NCBI RefSeq assembly: GCF_003286085.1
Contig: NW_020825289.1
Coordinates: 20,424,001-20,488,000 of the forward strand
DNA length: 64,000 bases
Reading direction: 5' to 3'
From: Drosophila persimilis
Taxonomy: Eukaryota; Arthropoda; Insecta; Diptera; Drosophilidae
This document shows positions 63,609-64,000 of the stretch, piece by piece (within the stretch, counting starts at the first letter, position 1; the number at the start of each line of letters is the position of its first letter). The notes below the pieces were generated by a model. The model saw only the letters and a program-made list of their open reading frames with translations, did not search any database and had not been told where the DNA came from. The translations under genes and the position numbers were made by a program.

Positions 63609-64000
63609 TTAGCAGACATCCGCCATATCTCAACTTTTGAGCACTTCTTTTGTGAATCACCCCAGTATTTATCCACTAGAACACACACACGGGTACACAC
63701 ACGGTACACACTCGATCACTACCACTACTTCACCGCACACCTTTTACTTTTACGTTCTCTCTGCTCTGCTCTGCTGTTTTTGTATTTCTATTTCCACTTT
63801 TGTTAGCTTCTATCTCTCAATGCATGGGTGCATGTGAGCATGTGTGTGTGTGTGTGTGTGTGTGTGCGAACTAACGCTGACGTCGACGTTCCACCGTTTG
63901 TTTAGACTGCATTTTCATGGCAACCAGCAGAAACAGCCGCCGGGAGACCGTCTAAACATCAATATCGAACAAATTGAAACAAAACAAATCGAACCAAACA
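63609..64000 (-). promoter_or_regulatory. shg: 5' leader and promoter region of shotgun
   Basis: Holds a (TG)13 tract at 63841-63866 and ACACAC runs at about 63680-63710. The transcription start cannot be placed by eye and may lie beyond the window. Confidence 0.4.

Overview
The window is euchromatin of a Drosophila species. The evidence is short introns of about 58-70 bp with GTRAGT donors, CAG-rich glutamine tracts, insect core-promoter motifs (TATA/Inr, DRE, Motif 1, Motif 6), and recognisable fly genes, above all shotgun (DE-cadherin), ric-3, ND-B14.7, U2SURP/SR140, an RMND5 homologue and CDK5RAP3. From memory these map to cytological region 57B of chromosome 2R in D. melanogaster. The proteins differ enough from the D. 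melanogaster versions I remember to suggest another species, perhaps of the obscura group, but the species is a guess. All gene models were spliced by eye and every splice site is a prediction.

Layout: (1) 1-2000 holds two divergent two-exon genes for small or repetitive secreted proteins: a minus-strand repeat protein cut by the left edge, and a cysteine-rich SVWC-like protein with a TATA box. (2) 2000-3200 holds a frameshifted coding relic and a cluster of GGTATATTT (Motif 6) blocks. (3) 3819-12956 (+) is a large glutamine-rich C2H2 zinc-finger gene (probable CG10543) with a 3.8-kb first intron. (4) 14723-24789 is a compact housekeeping cluster: CDK5RAP3 (-), a ZAD/C2H2 factor (-), U2SURP (+) and RMND5 (-). 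Its shared or closely spaced promoters carry DRE, Motif 1 and Motif 6, and an R1-like reverse-transcriptase relic lies in a CDK5RAP3 intron. (5) 25000-33450 is a repeat-bearing spacer and then ric-3 (+), with several predicted alternative exons. (6) 33726-34706 is the complex I subunit ND-B14.7 (+). (7) 34709-56815 is about 22 kb with no confident gene. It is rich in microsatellites and holds a probable Kunitz-type relic and a few coding-like islands on the minus strand. (8) 56815-64000 is shotgun (-): 3'UTR, a long coding exon, a 1.1-kb intron, the first coding exon and the 5' flank.

The housekeeping genes do not form one pathway. They serve UFMylation/ER homeostasis, transcription, splicing, CTLH-type ubiquitination and respiration, and are probably grouped by shared open chromatin. 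ric-3 (acetylcholine-receptor chaperone) and shotgun (epithelial adhesion) are developmentally regulated, and the large spacer beside shotgun is a natural place for their control elements. No CRISPR array, operon, tRNA or rRNA was seen.
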